Source of the DNA: Spirometra erinaceieuropaei
Taxonomy: Eukaryota; Platyhelminthes; Cestoda; Diphyllobothriidea; Diphyllobothriidae
Length of the DNA stretch: 64,000 nt
Direction: 5' to 3'
Assembly (NCBI GenBank): GCA_902702965.1
Contig: CACRXP010000300.1
Location: 634,279 to 698,278, forward strand
Under the pieces are notes generated by a model. It ran no database searches. It was given only the letters and a program-made list of their open reading frames with translations, and was not told the origin of the DNA. Positions 22,255 through 33,715 of this stretch are shown here, piece after piece. Numbering within the stretch: the stretch's first letter is position 1; each line of letters opens with the position of its first letter. The position numbers and the translations under genes were made by a program.

Positions 22255-25130
22255 TAAAATACCGTCGAAAATAGCATTGCTGTTCGAAACACATTGGATA
22301 TTATATTATTGAATGCCAGGTCTGTTATAAACAAGATGGCCCAAATCAGAGCCATTGAGCTCGAAATGACGCCTGATGTTATAAGTATAACAGAATCTTG
22401 GACCCATTCTCTTATTCCTGACTCTGCCCTTCTCATAGATGACTTCGATTTTTACCGTCAAGACCGCATGACTAGGAGTGGGGGCGGCTGTCTTCTTTAT
22501 CTTAAATCCTACCTAAAGCCCTCTTCCAATTGCTTGGATGATTGCTCATTCACGGGAAACTTCTGCTTTGCATCTGTTATTCTCTCGCCACAAAGAAAGG
22601 CAATTATTGGCTGTATCTACAATCCCCAAAATACTTTATCCAGTGATGATTCGCAACTCTGTGAAATCTTTAAAATAATTTCGAAAGCTTCTTTCGATGT
22701 TAAAATAATCACTGGGGATTTTAACCTTCATGAAATAGACTGGGCTTTCAATATCTGTCCACCTAGATTCCAACCGTTTCAAGATATCATCAATTTTTTT
22801 AACAGGTCCCAACTGGTGCCCTTTCCAACAAGAGAGAATCACATTTTAGACATAATCTTTATTAATGATATTGCTCCTATTTTTGTTGCTTTCAAAAAGG
22901 TCCCCTTTGGCAGTGACCACATATTAATTTATTGTTGCTTACCGCTTGCCTTTTCAAAAAAGACCAGCACCGTTCTGACTTACATAAAATACGATAATGA
23001 CTTAATAAATAAATATAGTAGATCTTTGGATTGATGTGGCTTCCTCTTCTGTAGCGATACAACCATTCTTCGTGACGTCATGTCCAATGTTTTCAAGGAC
23101 ATTCTAGAGTTCGTGCCGAGTAGATATCTCAAGCCTTATTTTTCAGATTCCCTTATTCCTCATTTTCTTCACAACAGACTCAGAAAGTTGAGACGGCAGT
23201 TGCGTGACCTATCCACTAGTTCCTTATCGGTTCATCTTAGAAGCACACAGATTTTTGAGATTGCCTCAAGGATGCGCCAAGCGCGCAACAGGCAAAGAGA
23301 ATCAATTGCCCTCAGTGATTCGAACCCTGACAAATGCGTCGCTAACATCTTCCGTCATCGGTCCACCTCTAAGCGTGATCACGAACTTCCACACATGCTA
23401 AATGATAGCAAAGTCTTTCTCAATAATGACACTGACAGAGCGGAGTTGTTTAGTGCTTTCTTTGCAGTACACCTCAATACTGAGTCTGAACCAGTCCATG
23501 TCTTTCGCTCTCTTTAAGATAGGACACTGAATACAACTGATGTCTCCTCAGATCTCATTACGAAACACATAAGCCGTTTGAAATACTCACACTGCTCAGG
23601 AACGGACGGGATTCCGAATTCGATTATTAAACAAGCGTCCGACATTTCCAAATTGCTAGTCATTTATTCTCGGTTTACATTTCAGAAGGATTCTTTCCTG
23701 AAACATGGAAAACGTCAATTATCATTCCCGTCTTCAAGTCTGGATATCGGTCCGATGTTAATAACTATAGGTGCGTGCACCAAACTCCGTCTATAGCACA
23801 GCTTCTTGAAAGGATTATTTTCAATGAAATTCTCGACTTCTGTCTAGCTAATCGGCTTCTGAGCTCTAGTCAGCATGGATTTTTACCTGAACGATCCTGC
23901 GAAACATGCCAATTGGCATTTCTTAATCTAATCACTTCTCTTCGTAATGAGCGGCAGTCAGTGGTTGTTATTTACTTTGCTCTTAGCAAAGTCTTTGACA
24001 AGGTGCCCCATAGAGTCTTTTAGTAAAATTGGAAGCTCTCGGCATCCGGCCGTCTCTACTCGACTTCATCAGGTCCTATCTGTCCAACCGATAGCAGAAA
24101 CTCATGGTCGGTAATAGCTACCCGACACCTCACTCGATCACGAGTGGCGTATTTCAAGGCACGGTTCTGGATCCGCTATTCCTCCTTCTTAACATCAATG
24201 ATATTTCGACTGAACATGGAAATTCGCAAACGTTTATGCCGATGACCTCATGTTTGTTAATCATACTCTAAGGACACCACAGACGTTTCTGTTGAAAAAA
24301 TGAATGCCGATTTACTACGATTAAGCAGATGGGGTTCAACATGGCAGACGGAGTTTTCATCATCCAAGTGTAGTTTCATGTCTTTTGGTCCTACCAAACT
24401 TCCTGGTCCCATAATTTTTCAGAATAACCCACGCTCAGAATGCCTCACCATAAAGGACCTAGGTCTAAGTTATACATATAAGCTTGCCTTATCACCTCAT
24501 GCTGATAGAATCTCTGCCAAAGCCGCGCAGATATGTGGATTCATATCGCATAATTTTTTCCTTCCGGAAATGAAGCTAAGACTTCATCAAATGTTTGTTC
24601 TTTCGATCCTCGAATACTGCTATCCTTTCTTCGGTTTAATGAACGTCTGCAATCGTAATAAAGTCGAAAATGTTCAGAGGGTTTTCATCCGGAAACTGTT
24701 CTCTGAAGCTTCGTCCGGTATTTCTTATACTCAGAGATGTCAGCTGGCGAACATTAAGATTTTGTGGGTTAGAAAACGCGAAGCTGACCTTTGCTTCCTT
24801 TTTCGCATCAACTCTAGTTCCAGTCTTCCGCTCATTGCCACTCACACTCCGAGAGATCGGTCTTATGCCACGCGCAGCTCCTCCATGGTGATCCCGCCGC
24901 CTCTTTTCATTACATCTAAGGGCTCCCTCTTCTTTGCTTCCAAATATGCTTTCCTTTGGAATAGTCTTCCGTCTGAAATTAGATTATCGCCTAAATTACT
25001 GGTAGTCAAGTCCAAATTACGCAGACACCTAACACCGGAAAGCATAAAGACCCTGTTAACGGTCTCATTCCCGAAAACTCAGATTCTTGACTTCGAGAAG
25101 GGTTCTCCTGGGTGGTAAGTGGTAACTCTT
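22255..25130 (+). mobile_element. Decayed plus-strand LINE: endonuclease plus reverse transcriptase
   Basis: The endonuclease frame (22294-23034) begins LLNARSVINKMAQI and contains DVISITESW, IIGCIYNP, IITGDFNLHEIDW and FGSDHILIYC, the standard EEP motif series. RT pieces follow in several frames: GTDGIPNSIIKQ (about 23600), LLERIIFNEIL and SQHGFLPERSC (about 23800-23900), LSKVFDKVPH (about 23985), YADDLMF (about 24237) and a C-terminal region (24300-25118; RLSRWGSTWQTEFSSSKC). Stops and frameshifts break the RT. The first Asp motif is degraded (YFALSKVFD). It differs in sequence from the minus-strand LINEs, so it is probably another lineage (Jockey/CR1-like). Confidence 0.85.
22294..23034 (+). 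pseudogene. LINE endonuclease domain, open frame
   Basis: 246 codons without a stop, covering the whole apurinic-type endonuclease domain of a non-LTR retrotransposon. The key motif GDFNLHEIDW and the terminal GSDH are intact. The downstream RT is broken, so the element cannot mobilise itself. The reading frame remains open upstream of the ATG (NSIAVRNTLDIILLNARS), so the domain start is not certain. Confidence 0.75.
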
Positions 25131-25211
25131 AATTATATCATTAGAAACCCCTGTCCTGAATTGGTTGCTAATTCCACTGCTATCACTTCTTCCACATAGT
25201 GACGATTTTCG

Positions 25212-25541
25212 CGGTTCTTGATGTCATCTCCCGCATTCCGACCTCATGTGGTCTGTCGACGCTCAGGGCGGAACCCTCAGTATTCGCCGTCTACTAGTAG
25301 TTCGGTCGTACCTCCCTTCCCCACTGCTCGGCTAGGCTCGAAGCGTACTGTGGCCGATCGCGTCTGGGTTCCTCTCGTCTGGCCTCTTGGACGCCATTAG
25401 TCTCATCCGGCGTATCAATCCGACCCAGACGATGTCAGTTCGGAATCCCGTATACAATACCACATGCAGGCCAGTCCTGTCTGACCCGCATACTTACCCC
25501 CAAGGCTGACATTTATTGCTGCCCTGACGATGTCCGATTAT
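25212..25541 (+). mobile_element. Head module of a composite short element, copy 1
   Basis: This begins CGGTTCTTGATGTCATCT and is closely similar to 25781-26100. Shared landmarks include 'gcattccgacctcatg', 'gtctgtcgacgctca', 'actagtagttcggtcgtacc' and 'cctctcgtctggcctct'. Copy 1 ends after 'ccctgacgatgtccg' and lacks the AT-rich tail seen in copy 2. Confidence 0.7.
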
Positions 25542-25780
25542 AATCTGATAGTAGGGATAAAGCTGCGTGTTTTTCACGGTTCTTCCAATCAGTCTACACA
25601 AACGAGGCAAGGTTCCTTCCTCCCTCTACAGAAGAACTGCCGACTCCAAGCGTCAGTGATATACTCGTCTCAGAAGGCATTGTCCGAAGAGAATTAGAGG
25701 CACTGAACCAATCGAAGTCGCCAGGACCAGACGAGATTCCATCCAAGCTTCTGAAGGAACTTGCCAGTGAGCTCTCTTTG

Positions 25781-26402
25781 CGGTTTTTGATGTCATCTCT
25801 CGCATTCCGACCTCATGCGGTCTGTCGACGCTCACGGCGGAACCCTCAGTATTCACTGTCTACTAGTAGTTCGGTCGTACCTCCCTTCCTCACTGCCCGG
25901 CTGAGCTCGAAGCGTGCTGTGGCCGTTCGCATATCGGTTCCTCTCGTCTGGCCTCTTTGACGCGGCGTACCAATCAGGCCCAGACGATCTCAATTGTGAA
26001 TCCTGTATACAATGCCATATGCAAGCCACTCCTGTCTGACCCACATTCGTACCCATCAAGGGTGACATTTATTGTTACCCTGACGATGACCGACAACATT
26101 CCGTTATATACCGCCACCTACAGGCCAGTCCTGCTCGCTTTTTTCTGTTATTATTTTTATGGAGGGGTTTTTTTTCTCCTGTAAAATTAATCCAATCCTT
26201 TTTAACTTTTTTAAGGAGTTTTTTTCACCCCTCAATCATCATGTTTCTCAATGGACTTCTAATTTAGAAACTATGAATTGCATTTTGTAAAGATTCGGTC
26301 TACCTCGTCTAAAACTCGCATGCAAATTTATTTAAACTTGATTGATTGATGGGACCCCGACGGGTCTTTAATAAAAAATTATCTATCTATTTATCTATCT
26401 AT
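25781..26402 (+). mobile_element. Composite short element inserted in the LINE, copy 2 (head plus tail)
   Basis: This interrupts the RT coding sequence exactly: the host frame reads GAG CTC TCT TTG before it and continues TCG ATG ATC after it. CTTTG occurs at both junctions (25776-25780 and 26403-26407), consistent with a short target site duplication. The head (25781-26100) matches copy 1. The tail (26085-26402) is AT-rich, contains 'gatgggaccccgacgggtc' and 'aataaaaaatta', and ends in a TATC microsatellite. No coding frame of note. It behaves like a non-LTR-type insertion. Confidence 0.75.
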
Positions 26403-26406
26403 CTTT
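26383..26406 (+). repeat. (TATC)n microsatellite tail
   Basis: About six TATC/TATT units form the 3' end of the composite element at 25781-26402. Another copy of the same tail, ending at about 28268, finishes in an ATT repeat instead. Confidence 0.8.
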
Positions 26407-27985
26407 GTCGATGATCTTTCAAACGTCATTTGACACTGGAACACTTCCTATCGATTGGAAGCTGGCGCATATTACTCCGCTACACAAAGGAGGTAACAGG
26501 GCAGCGACGACAAATTACAGGCCCATTAGCTTGACATGCATTCTCTGCAAAGTTATGGAAAGGATCATAAAGTGTAAACTGATGCAATTCCTGGAAGTTC
26601 ACGGCCTACTATCGAAATGCCAACATGGGTTCCGAAAAGGAAGATCCTGCACGAAAAACCTGCTGCAATCTCTCCAGAGCTGGACCCGAGCTCTCGACGA
26701 CAGGCACGCGGTCCACATAGCCTTCATCGACTTCCAGAAGGCTTTCGACACTGTGCCGCACCAAAGGCTCTTACATAAGCTGAAAAAAAATAGGGATCGG
26801 GGACAACTTCCATAAATGGATCGAAAACTTCCTTGTGGGTCGACACCAGGTTGTGTGCAACGGTCGGGGAAAATCTGATCCGGCTATGGTCGATAGTGGT
26901 GTCCCCCAGGGTTCAGTATTGGGACCCATTTTGTTCCTTATATACGTGGACGATGACACAAGAGCTTTGGACTGGGAAGTAGCAATGTTTGCGGATGACA
27001 TGAAGATATGGAGTGTAATTCGGGGTCCTGCCGATGAAGACAGACCGAAAATGAACCTGAATCGGTTGGAGGAGTGGTCAAACCGTTGACTCCTGCGGTT
27101 TAACGTTGCCAAATGTAGCATACTTCGCCTAGGCAACACAGCCAGATCCGCCAGCACAAGAGGCTACTTTCTGGGCGGTGCAGCCCTACAAGAGGTCGAA
27201 GCCCAAAGGGACCTCGGTGTGCTGACGACGAGTTCCTTAAATCCATCCGCCCACTGTTCGAGGGTGTCAAAAACCGCAATGTTCGTACTGTACGCCATCA
27301 AGCGTGCGTTTATGGACTTTGACGAAGAAGCTTTCTCTAAGACATTCGGAACATTCGTCCGGCCGCATTTAGAGTTCCGCATACAAGCTTGGAGGCCGTG
27401 GGCTGTTGAGGATCAAAACTACCTCGAAAGAGTCCAGAGGAGATCCACGAAGATGGTTAGGGGTCAAAGCTCCTTTCCTTATGCGACCCGCCTAGTAAAT
27501 CTGAACTTCTTTCCTTTGAGTTACAGGCAACTTCGCGGAGATCTCTTGCAAGCCTTCCGCATTGTAAAGGGGTTGGATTGCAGTCTGGCCTTCGAGGACT
27601 TTTTTGAATTTTCTACCACGACCAACCTCCGAGGTCACCCGTTAAAACTGCGCACTCAGCAGGCACGGCTGGATGTGCGGAGGTTCTCCTTCTCGGTTCG
27701 GGTGGTCAAACCGTGGAATGAGCTTCCCTCAGATGTTGTGATGTCACCATCTATACAAAGTTTTAAGAAGAATCTGGACATATTTATGTTCCGAAATGAC
27801 CAAGAGCGATGAGAAGTCGAGCTCACCCCCTGTAACTCCTTCTCATTTTGTCCCACCATTATGGGCGTGTTCGAACTATTTCAGCCCAGAACATCTATCT
27901 GTACACCACACATTTTTTACGTTGCAAATAGGGTACTCAAAGGCTTACGCCTATTTCCCTCAATAAACTGAACTGAACTGAAATC

Positions 27986-28272
27986 CGTTAAATACCGCCA
28001 CATACAGGCCAGTACTGCCCGCAGTTTTCTGTTATTATTTTTTTATTGAGGGTTTTTTCTCCTGTAAAATTAATCCGATCATTTTTAATTTTTTCCATGG
28101 AATTTTTTCACCCCTCGCTAGTCATTTTTCCCAATGGACTACTAATCCAGAAACTATGAATTGCAATTTGTAAAGATTCTGCCTACCTCGTCTAAAATTC
28201 GCATGTAAATTTATTTTTACTTGCTTTGATGGGACGCCGGCGGGTCTTTGATAAAAAATTATTATTATTTCC
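27986..28272 (+). mobile_element. Tail module of the composite short element, solo copy
   Basis: This is similar to 26100-26402: 'ataccgccac.tacaggcca', 'tttctgttattattttt', 'ctcctgtaaaattaatccgatc', then 'ggcgggtctttgataaaaaatta' and an ATT-rich end. It starts immediately after the AACTG tail of the preceding LINE, suggesting that the element landed in that tail. Confidence 0.7.
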
Positions 28273-28389
28273 AATTTATTTCATTTCGTCTTCACTCGAG
28301 AACTTAGTTCTATGTTTGCCCATCCACCCCTTCGTCAAACAACGTCTCCTCCTACTCCCCTTCCCCCTTTTACCCCCTCCCTACCCCCT

Positions 28390-29930
28390 AAATCGAGGAA
28401 CTACTTTTTTCATCGACAAAAGCAAGGGTCGAACTACTCCGGCTGAAACCTGTCAAATTGCCTGGCCCAGATAAAATTACCTCATTGGCACTTCGTATAC
28501 TTGCTAATGAACCGTGCGAAACATTGTCTGCAATATGTCAAAAGTCATTCGGAAAAGGAGACCTCCCGGAAGAATGGAAGTGCGCACTCATCACTCCGAT
28601 TCATTTAGGAGGTTCAGGACTTGACTGCGCAACTTATCGTCCCGTCAGTTCTACTTGCATCTCGTGTAAAAGAATGGAACGCATTATCAGAAGACAGTTG
28701 ATGTAATACAAGGAAAAAAAAACAAAATTTTTTGTGATGCCCAACATGGCATTCGTCCAGGTCGCTTCTGCCTGACGAGTGTTCTTAACTCGCAAGGGAA
28801 ATGGACGAGAGCTACCGATAAGGCTTATCCAGTAGATATCATATTTTTGATTTCCAGAAGACCTTTCCCAGTGCCCCATAAGGCTCAGTTTATAGAAGAT
28901 CTGGGATGAAGGAATTCAAGGAAAAATGTGTAAATGGATCGGACGTTTTCTGTCCTCCAAATTGCAAAGACTCGTTGATGGTAACTCTACTTCGGAATGG
29001 GCAGATTTGGAAAGTAATGTCCGAAAGGGTTCTGTCTTAGGCTCACTACTTATCCTGACTTATGTTAATGATTGCATCAGCGAACTGGGCTGTGAGATCC
29101 TCATGCTTGCAGACGATATAAAAATATGGAGTAAAGTCAAGTGCGATGATGACGCACAGAGGCTGCAGTCGAACATCGACAAACTGAGCGTTTGGTCCAA
29201 TAGATTGCTACTGAAGTTTTAAGTGTCCAAATGCGTGGTTTTGCACCTCAACAGCTACCGAAATGCCTCTCCCATGCACCAATACTAAACTAACAGGACA
29301 GCGTTAGAACCTGTAGGAAGACACAGAGATCTGGGTGTATGGATGACCACAAATCTAATGCCCTCAGAAAAATGTAGAAAGATGGTTCAGAAGGCAACTA
29401 GTACTTTACACTGGATCAGACGAGCATTTAAAATATTACCTCCCGATATCTTCGAAAGAATTTTGGCGTCTTTGTAAGACCCCATCTGAGGTATGGAAAG
29501 CCAGCCATTTCCCCATGGATGAGGAAGGATATTGACTTACTCGAACAGGTGCGACGCGGTGCATCGAAGATGGTCGACGGTCTAAAACATTTATTTCCCA
29601 GGAGAGGATGGATTTGTTTGGCTTGTTCCCTCTTTTCTATAGGCAAATAAACTTAGTTTACTCTGAACATTCCGGATTTTCCGTGGCCAAGGTTTATCTC
29701 TAAGAACGGAGAACGTTTTTAAGTTTGCCCATACAAACCAATCACGCGGTCATCTTTACAAAGTTAAGAGTGAACGCACGCGGTTAGACCGTAGGAAGTT
29801 TTCATTCAGCTAGCTGACTGGCCGACCAAGGAACTCGCTTCTAAGCTAGATCGTGGCGGTTGACAACATTTGCATGTTTAAAAGAAAACTTGCTCGCTTG
29901 ACTTTCGACTGAAACCGGCTTTTACAACAT
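28390..29930 (+). mobile_element. Decayed CR1-like LINE copy
   Basis: RT motifs in order on the plus strand: GPDKITSLALRILANE, PEEWKCALITPIHLGG, ATYRPVSSTCISCKRMERII, then after a stop and frameshifts KGSVLGSLLILTYVNDCI and LADDIKIWSKV (the ADD box). A decayed C-terminal part follows to about 29930. Stops at about 28705 and 29221, plus indels, make it inactive. It resembles the LINE at 25560-27985 but is older. Confidence 0.8.
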
Positions 29931-31260
29931 GATTACACACGGCCAACTCTGTAAAACACTTCGTCATACAGAGTCTTTCCGCACTAACTAGAAGTGAACA
30001 GATGCGCTTCCTTATCGTTATGATTATACTGTTGTCCCATCACATTGTACATGTTTGCAACTTTATTTTGAATGCGAATCTGTGAAAACATTGCACATAA
30101 ATAGGGTCATCAAGGACGTTGCCTCTAACCCTTCAAATAAATACATACATAGTTTCGAACGCAGCGTGGCAGCCGTCCTGGTCCTACGTTGCCATACCAT
30201 TAAGAATTTGTTTGAGTCACCTTTATTCAGTTTAATTCAGCATATATAAAGGATATAGGATGAAACTTGGGAAATCCTATTTTATATTCCTGACGACGAG
30301 TTTCAGTAATTCTAACAACGCGAACTAATGCGACTGTCGTTACCGTGCCCGCATGCTCATCTTTCCAAGACATGTTTACAGTATTACTTACTTTCCTAAC
30401 TTTTGTCATCAATACTTTCTTCACTACGCTTGTCTAGTATTTCTTTTTAGCAAAAATGTCGATAAGTCTATTTTAAACTAAACCTCCTCCTCTTATTAAT
30501 GTATTTTCCTTGTTTTCGGTATAAGGTGGTGGGTGTGTAAGCAATCATGCATCACAGAATATGCAGAGGCTCCTCGAATTGTGGGATTGCGAGTTGCCGC
30601 GATATCTGCCTGTAATTCGCTGAAATAACGCAGAGTACGAGCTAGGTTTAAACTTGAACTAAAAACCAACAGTTAATGACCTATCTCATGAAAGGTCATG
30701 AACTGCGAACTAAAATCACTGTGGTGCACGAAACGCCTGCCCCGCATCCACGAAAATAATACTGCGTTAAATACACGACCGAGCTTCAAAACAAGGCACC
30801 GTTTGGTTTATGCAGCATTATTTAGTGACTGAGGAATATTTCATTTTACGAAAGACCACCAAATCAAAAACGATTTCATGACAGGTCAATCATTCGAAGC
30901 CTGATAGAACTTTATGTGCATGTGTGAAAAATGGGAGGGGCTTGGATGGACAGAAACTAAATAACGAAGTATAATGGCAAATTGCACAAACATAGCATTG
31001 CATAACACAGTCCAACAAGAGCTGCATTGAAGAAGGCAGATTATAATTCAGTTCGTAAGGATAAGCTCTATTATAATTAATATTCTAAACGGACAATAAA
31101 TGTAGGTGTTAACAGTTATGCCGAAAAATAAAACGATTTCAGCGAGGAGCATTTATGTCTACGAAATAGTGACAGACATGCTTAAAGCAATCTGATGAGT
31201 GTCCTAAGAAATTAAACCAGAAACAGCATAAGTAAGAAGTGTTTTTGACAAATATGTATA
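29931..31260. other. No gene recognised
   Basis: No conserved coding segment was seen in this mostly AT-rich stretch between the LINE cluster and PSMD8. Confidence 0.4.
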
Positions 31261-31261
31261 T

Positions 31262-31345
31262 GACCGAATCGCGGTAGGATTCGAACTTACGACAGCAAGC
31301 TGAAGGCTTTGTTTGTACAAAGCTGCCGAGACTACCAGTCCCTTT
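31262..31345 (-). repeat. tRNA-like sequence, decayed
   Basis: On the minus strand there is a B box GTTCGAATCC with a T stem (GTAAG/CTACC weakly paired), preceded by a region resembling the tRNA-derived elements elsewhere, but the A box is poor. It is probably a relic of a tRNA-derived repeat. It lies ~260 bp upstream of the PSMD8 start codon. Confidence 0.45.
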
Positions 31346-31606
31346 AAATTTCGTTAGATGGACTACATGAGTCCTTAAAGATTTGATGTATTTATCGATC
31401 GTGCGTGACAATGAACTTAAGAATTTGCTCCTGACGAATTGGTCTCCTATGCTTAAAACGCGTTAGATAAAAGGCAGTTTTTAAAATATAATGATTATGT
31501 CGTCGTCGTAACCCACTAATATGGGTCGACCAATAGGAATCGAGTTGGATGCCCACGGGCCATTCGGCATCCAGTTTGGGTGTCTCAATTGTGCACACGA
31601 ATCGCT

Positions 31607-32592
31607 ATGGAAGACTTGGTGCGCAAGTTCCAGGGACTGTCTCAGGAATGGAACAAGAAGAATCATAATCTTGCCCTTTGCCAGGAAAAGCTTGAAAACC
31701 TTACGGTATAACTTTACTGACCGTTTGTATATTTCGACCATTAGCTTGATTTGACGCGATTTTCATATATGCCGAGACAAGAGTCCTTGGCTACAAAACG
31801 TGAATTACTTATAGCCCGTAGGCCTTTTCCCTTTCTTGCATTATTTTAGGGGATACACTTGAAATTGGTGCAATTCTATCTCTTGAAAAGCGGGACATGG
31901 TAGCATTTGAACGTTACATGACTCAGCTCAAGTGCTACTACTGCGATTACAAGTTTGTCTTTTTTCACATACGTTACCTCACAGAACTAATCTTCCCGAA
32001 TCGCCATACAAATACGAATTATTTGGCCTTAACCTTTTGAGACTTCTTGCTCAAGGAAGGCTTTCCGAATTCCATACTGTAAGGAGCTTTCGGCGCTTAC
32101 ATCTTTAGGAAGTTGAGCGCTTAAGTGTTGACGAGATTAATTCAAACCCTTACATTAAACACCCATTGTCCATGGAACAGTATTTGATGGAAGGGAACTT
32201 CCAGAAGATCTTCATAGCTAAAGATAACGTCCCATCCGAGCGTTACAATTATTTCGTCGATATTTTACTCAACGCCACGAGGTTTGTTCGATCTTCGCAC
32301 TGACCACCTCTAAAGGGATGAAATCGCGTCGTGTATTGAGGCAGCATACGAACAATTGTCTCTACCGGAAGCGAAGAAGACCTTATTCTTTAAGGATACA
32401 GACCAGATGAAGGCCTACGCGGAACAGGTATGTTAATTGCAATTACTAACAAATGCATAGCGCAACTGGCACCTCGATGGGAATGTTTATCGCTTCCTTC
32501 GATCACAGAAACAGACTGATAACGTGCTTCCTGCCACTGACCTCACGCGCATACTGCTAGATTACACTCGGGAATTGGACCAAATAATCTAG
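31607..32592 (+). CDS. PSMD8: 26S proteasome non-ATPase regulatory subunit 8 (PSMD8/Rpn12), 7 exons
   Basis: Exons: 31607-31705, 31745-31817, 31850-31952, 31985-32078, 32109-32281, 32316-32427, 32461-32592. They join in frame to 786 nt (261 aa), close to the classic ~257-residue form of human PSMD8. Rpn12 is a lid subunit of the 19S regulatory particle with a PCI-type C-terminal fold. Recognisable stretches are [72 protein letters not shown] and [16 protein letters not shown], ending ELDQII and TAG. All introns are 30-39 nt, start with GT and end with AG. The start ATG (GCTATGG context) begins [16 protein letters not shown], matching the family's N-terminal helix. No breaks were found, so the gene is probably functional. 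Confidence 0.95.
31706..31744 (+). other. PSMD8 intron 1 (39 nt)
   Basis: Starts GTATAAC and ends CATTAG. Removing it joins ACG to CTT in phase 0, giving ENLT-LDLTRF. It is the longest of the six introns. Confidence 0.85.
31818..31849 (+). other. PSMD8 intron 2 (32 nt)
   Basis: Starts GTAGGC and ends TTTTAG after a pyrimidine-rich stretch. Removing it rejoins the split codon C-GG, giving LIAR-DTLEIG, as in the family. Confidence 0.85.
31953..31984 (+). other. PSMD8 intron 3 (32 nt)
   Basis: Starts GTTTGT and ends CACAG. It splits a Lys codon (AA-A); the joined product reads [13 protein letters not shown], matching the family's DYKEQLPES region. Confidence 0.85.
32079..32108 (+). other. PSMD8 intron 4 (30 nt)
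   Basis: Starts GTAAGG and ends CTTTAG; phase 0 between FHT and EVERLS. At 30 nt it is the shortest intron I can place in the window. Confidence 0.85.
32282..32315 (+). other. PSMD8 intron 5 (34 nt)
   Basis: Starts GTTTGT and ends CTAAAG, an AAG-type acceptor. It splits an Arg codon (AG-G), restoring NATR-DEIASC. Confidence 0.8.
32428..32460 (+). other. PSMD8 intron 6 (33 nt)
   Basis: Starts GTATGT and ends GCATAG. It contains TACTAAC, identical to the yeast-type branch point consensus, 10 nt before the 3' splice site. Phase 0 between KAYAEQ and RNWHLD. Confidence 0.85.
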
Positions 32593-33090
32593 GTTGTTAT
32601 CCTTTTCGATCAAAATACACCCTGTATTTGCAACCTTCGTCTCCTCTCTTGCTACCTTTCGTGAGTTTTGAACTTTTGGATATGTTAGAAAGAGGAGAAA
32701 TGAATTTTTCTCGTCCCTATCCCTTTTTGATTTTGTAGGTCGGATTTTAACCTGGTTGATAGTGCAGTCATCTACTGTTTTACAATACGTTACGTGTCCC
32801 TTGTAGAGTTCTAGGTGTGAAGAGGAATTTGACAGCCCTTATCTGGGGCAACTTTTATCCAGATCATACTGTGAGGGTTCTGCTTAATTTGTGCCGTAAC
32901 TGCCATCCTGCATGCCCTGACATGTGTTTCCGAGCATGCAGGGTTGTTGAGAATAAAAGTGGAATTTCTGATTTCTGTGGTCCCTGTGGTCTTCTCCATG
33001 GACAGCTGCATCAAACCGATGGGAAATCAGCAAATTTCGAGCGAGAGTCTGAATAAATTGATTAAAGTGCCTGTTTAAACTTCAACGTCT
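32593..33090 (+). other. Probable 3' flank of PSMD8; no gene recognised
   Basis: The nearest AATAAA downstream of the PSMD8 stop is at 32952-32957, about 360 nt away, and could be its polyadenylation signal. An open frame at 32817-33056 has no known motif. Confidence 0.35.
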
Positions 33091-33094
33091 GCCC

Positions 33095-33715
33095 GGTCGG
33101 CCACGTGGATCTTCAGTCTGTGCTGCAGGTACTTGCGACAACGTTCATGTCGCATCTTCACGACATCAAGATTCGCGAACGCCGTAGCATGGGTCGTAGT
33201 ACTGTTATTGGACATGTTGCATGAAGTTTCTTGGGAATTTCGAATACGGGCGGGTCCCCAGCAGCCGCTCGGATTGTTTGTTCGAGGTTGTCTCCTCTAG
33301 CGCTTTGGCTTAAAAACCCAACCACAACTTATTTAATGGTGGTTTACGGTCGCCATGTCACAGTGCCGTCATTGGGCTTTGCGGCATTTTATAAGGCTTT
33401 CAGCGTGCCAGACTTCAGCCCACCGCACCCTGGTAGCAATGTCGCTGCTGGTCCGCGACTGCTTATTCGTCAGACCTGGGTCTGCTTATTTCGCAGCTAA
33501 CCTTCACTGAAGGTCGTCCCACTATCCGCCACCTGTGGACGCGCCGAGTAGCCAGCAGCTAGGCTAACGGGCAACCCGTCTTCCCGGTTGAGCTGTCTAG
33601 ATCTGCTGCCGCGGATCGTCACGCGTGGAGAGGTACAATTCGGGACATCATCGAGGCCGGCTAGATCAGGCATGATCTCAGCCGTATCAAGTATAAGTAA
33701 GTAAGTAGTACATCA
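33095..33715 (+). repeat. Probable non-LTR 3' fragment with AAGT tail
   Basis: A GC-richer block ending 'cagccgtatcaagtataagtaagtaagtag', a short AAGT microsatellite typical of a non-LTR retrotransposon or SINE 3' end. Part of it ('agccagcag.taggctaac.gg') recurs around 34515-34540. No RT motif was recognised. Confidence 0.45.

Larger units (their letters stand above)
25560..27985 (+). mobile_element. CR1-like LINE, relatively young, interrupted by another element
   Basis: RT is recognisable from 25560 (VRRELEALNQSKSPGPDEIP) to about 25780, then resumes at 26408 after an insertion. Later motifs are YRPISLTCILCKVMERII, HGFRKGRSCTKNL, FIDFQKAFDTVPHQRL, VPQGSVLGPILFLIYVDD and FADDMKIWSV, followed by a C-terminal region to 27812. 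Catalytic Asp motifs are intact. Damage seen is a frameshift at an A8 run (about 26781-26788), an in-frame TGA at 27087-27089, and the ~620 bp insertion. The 3' end is an AACTG-type repeat (aataaactgaactgaactga, about 27963-27982). It is 5' truncated. Confidence 0.85.
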
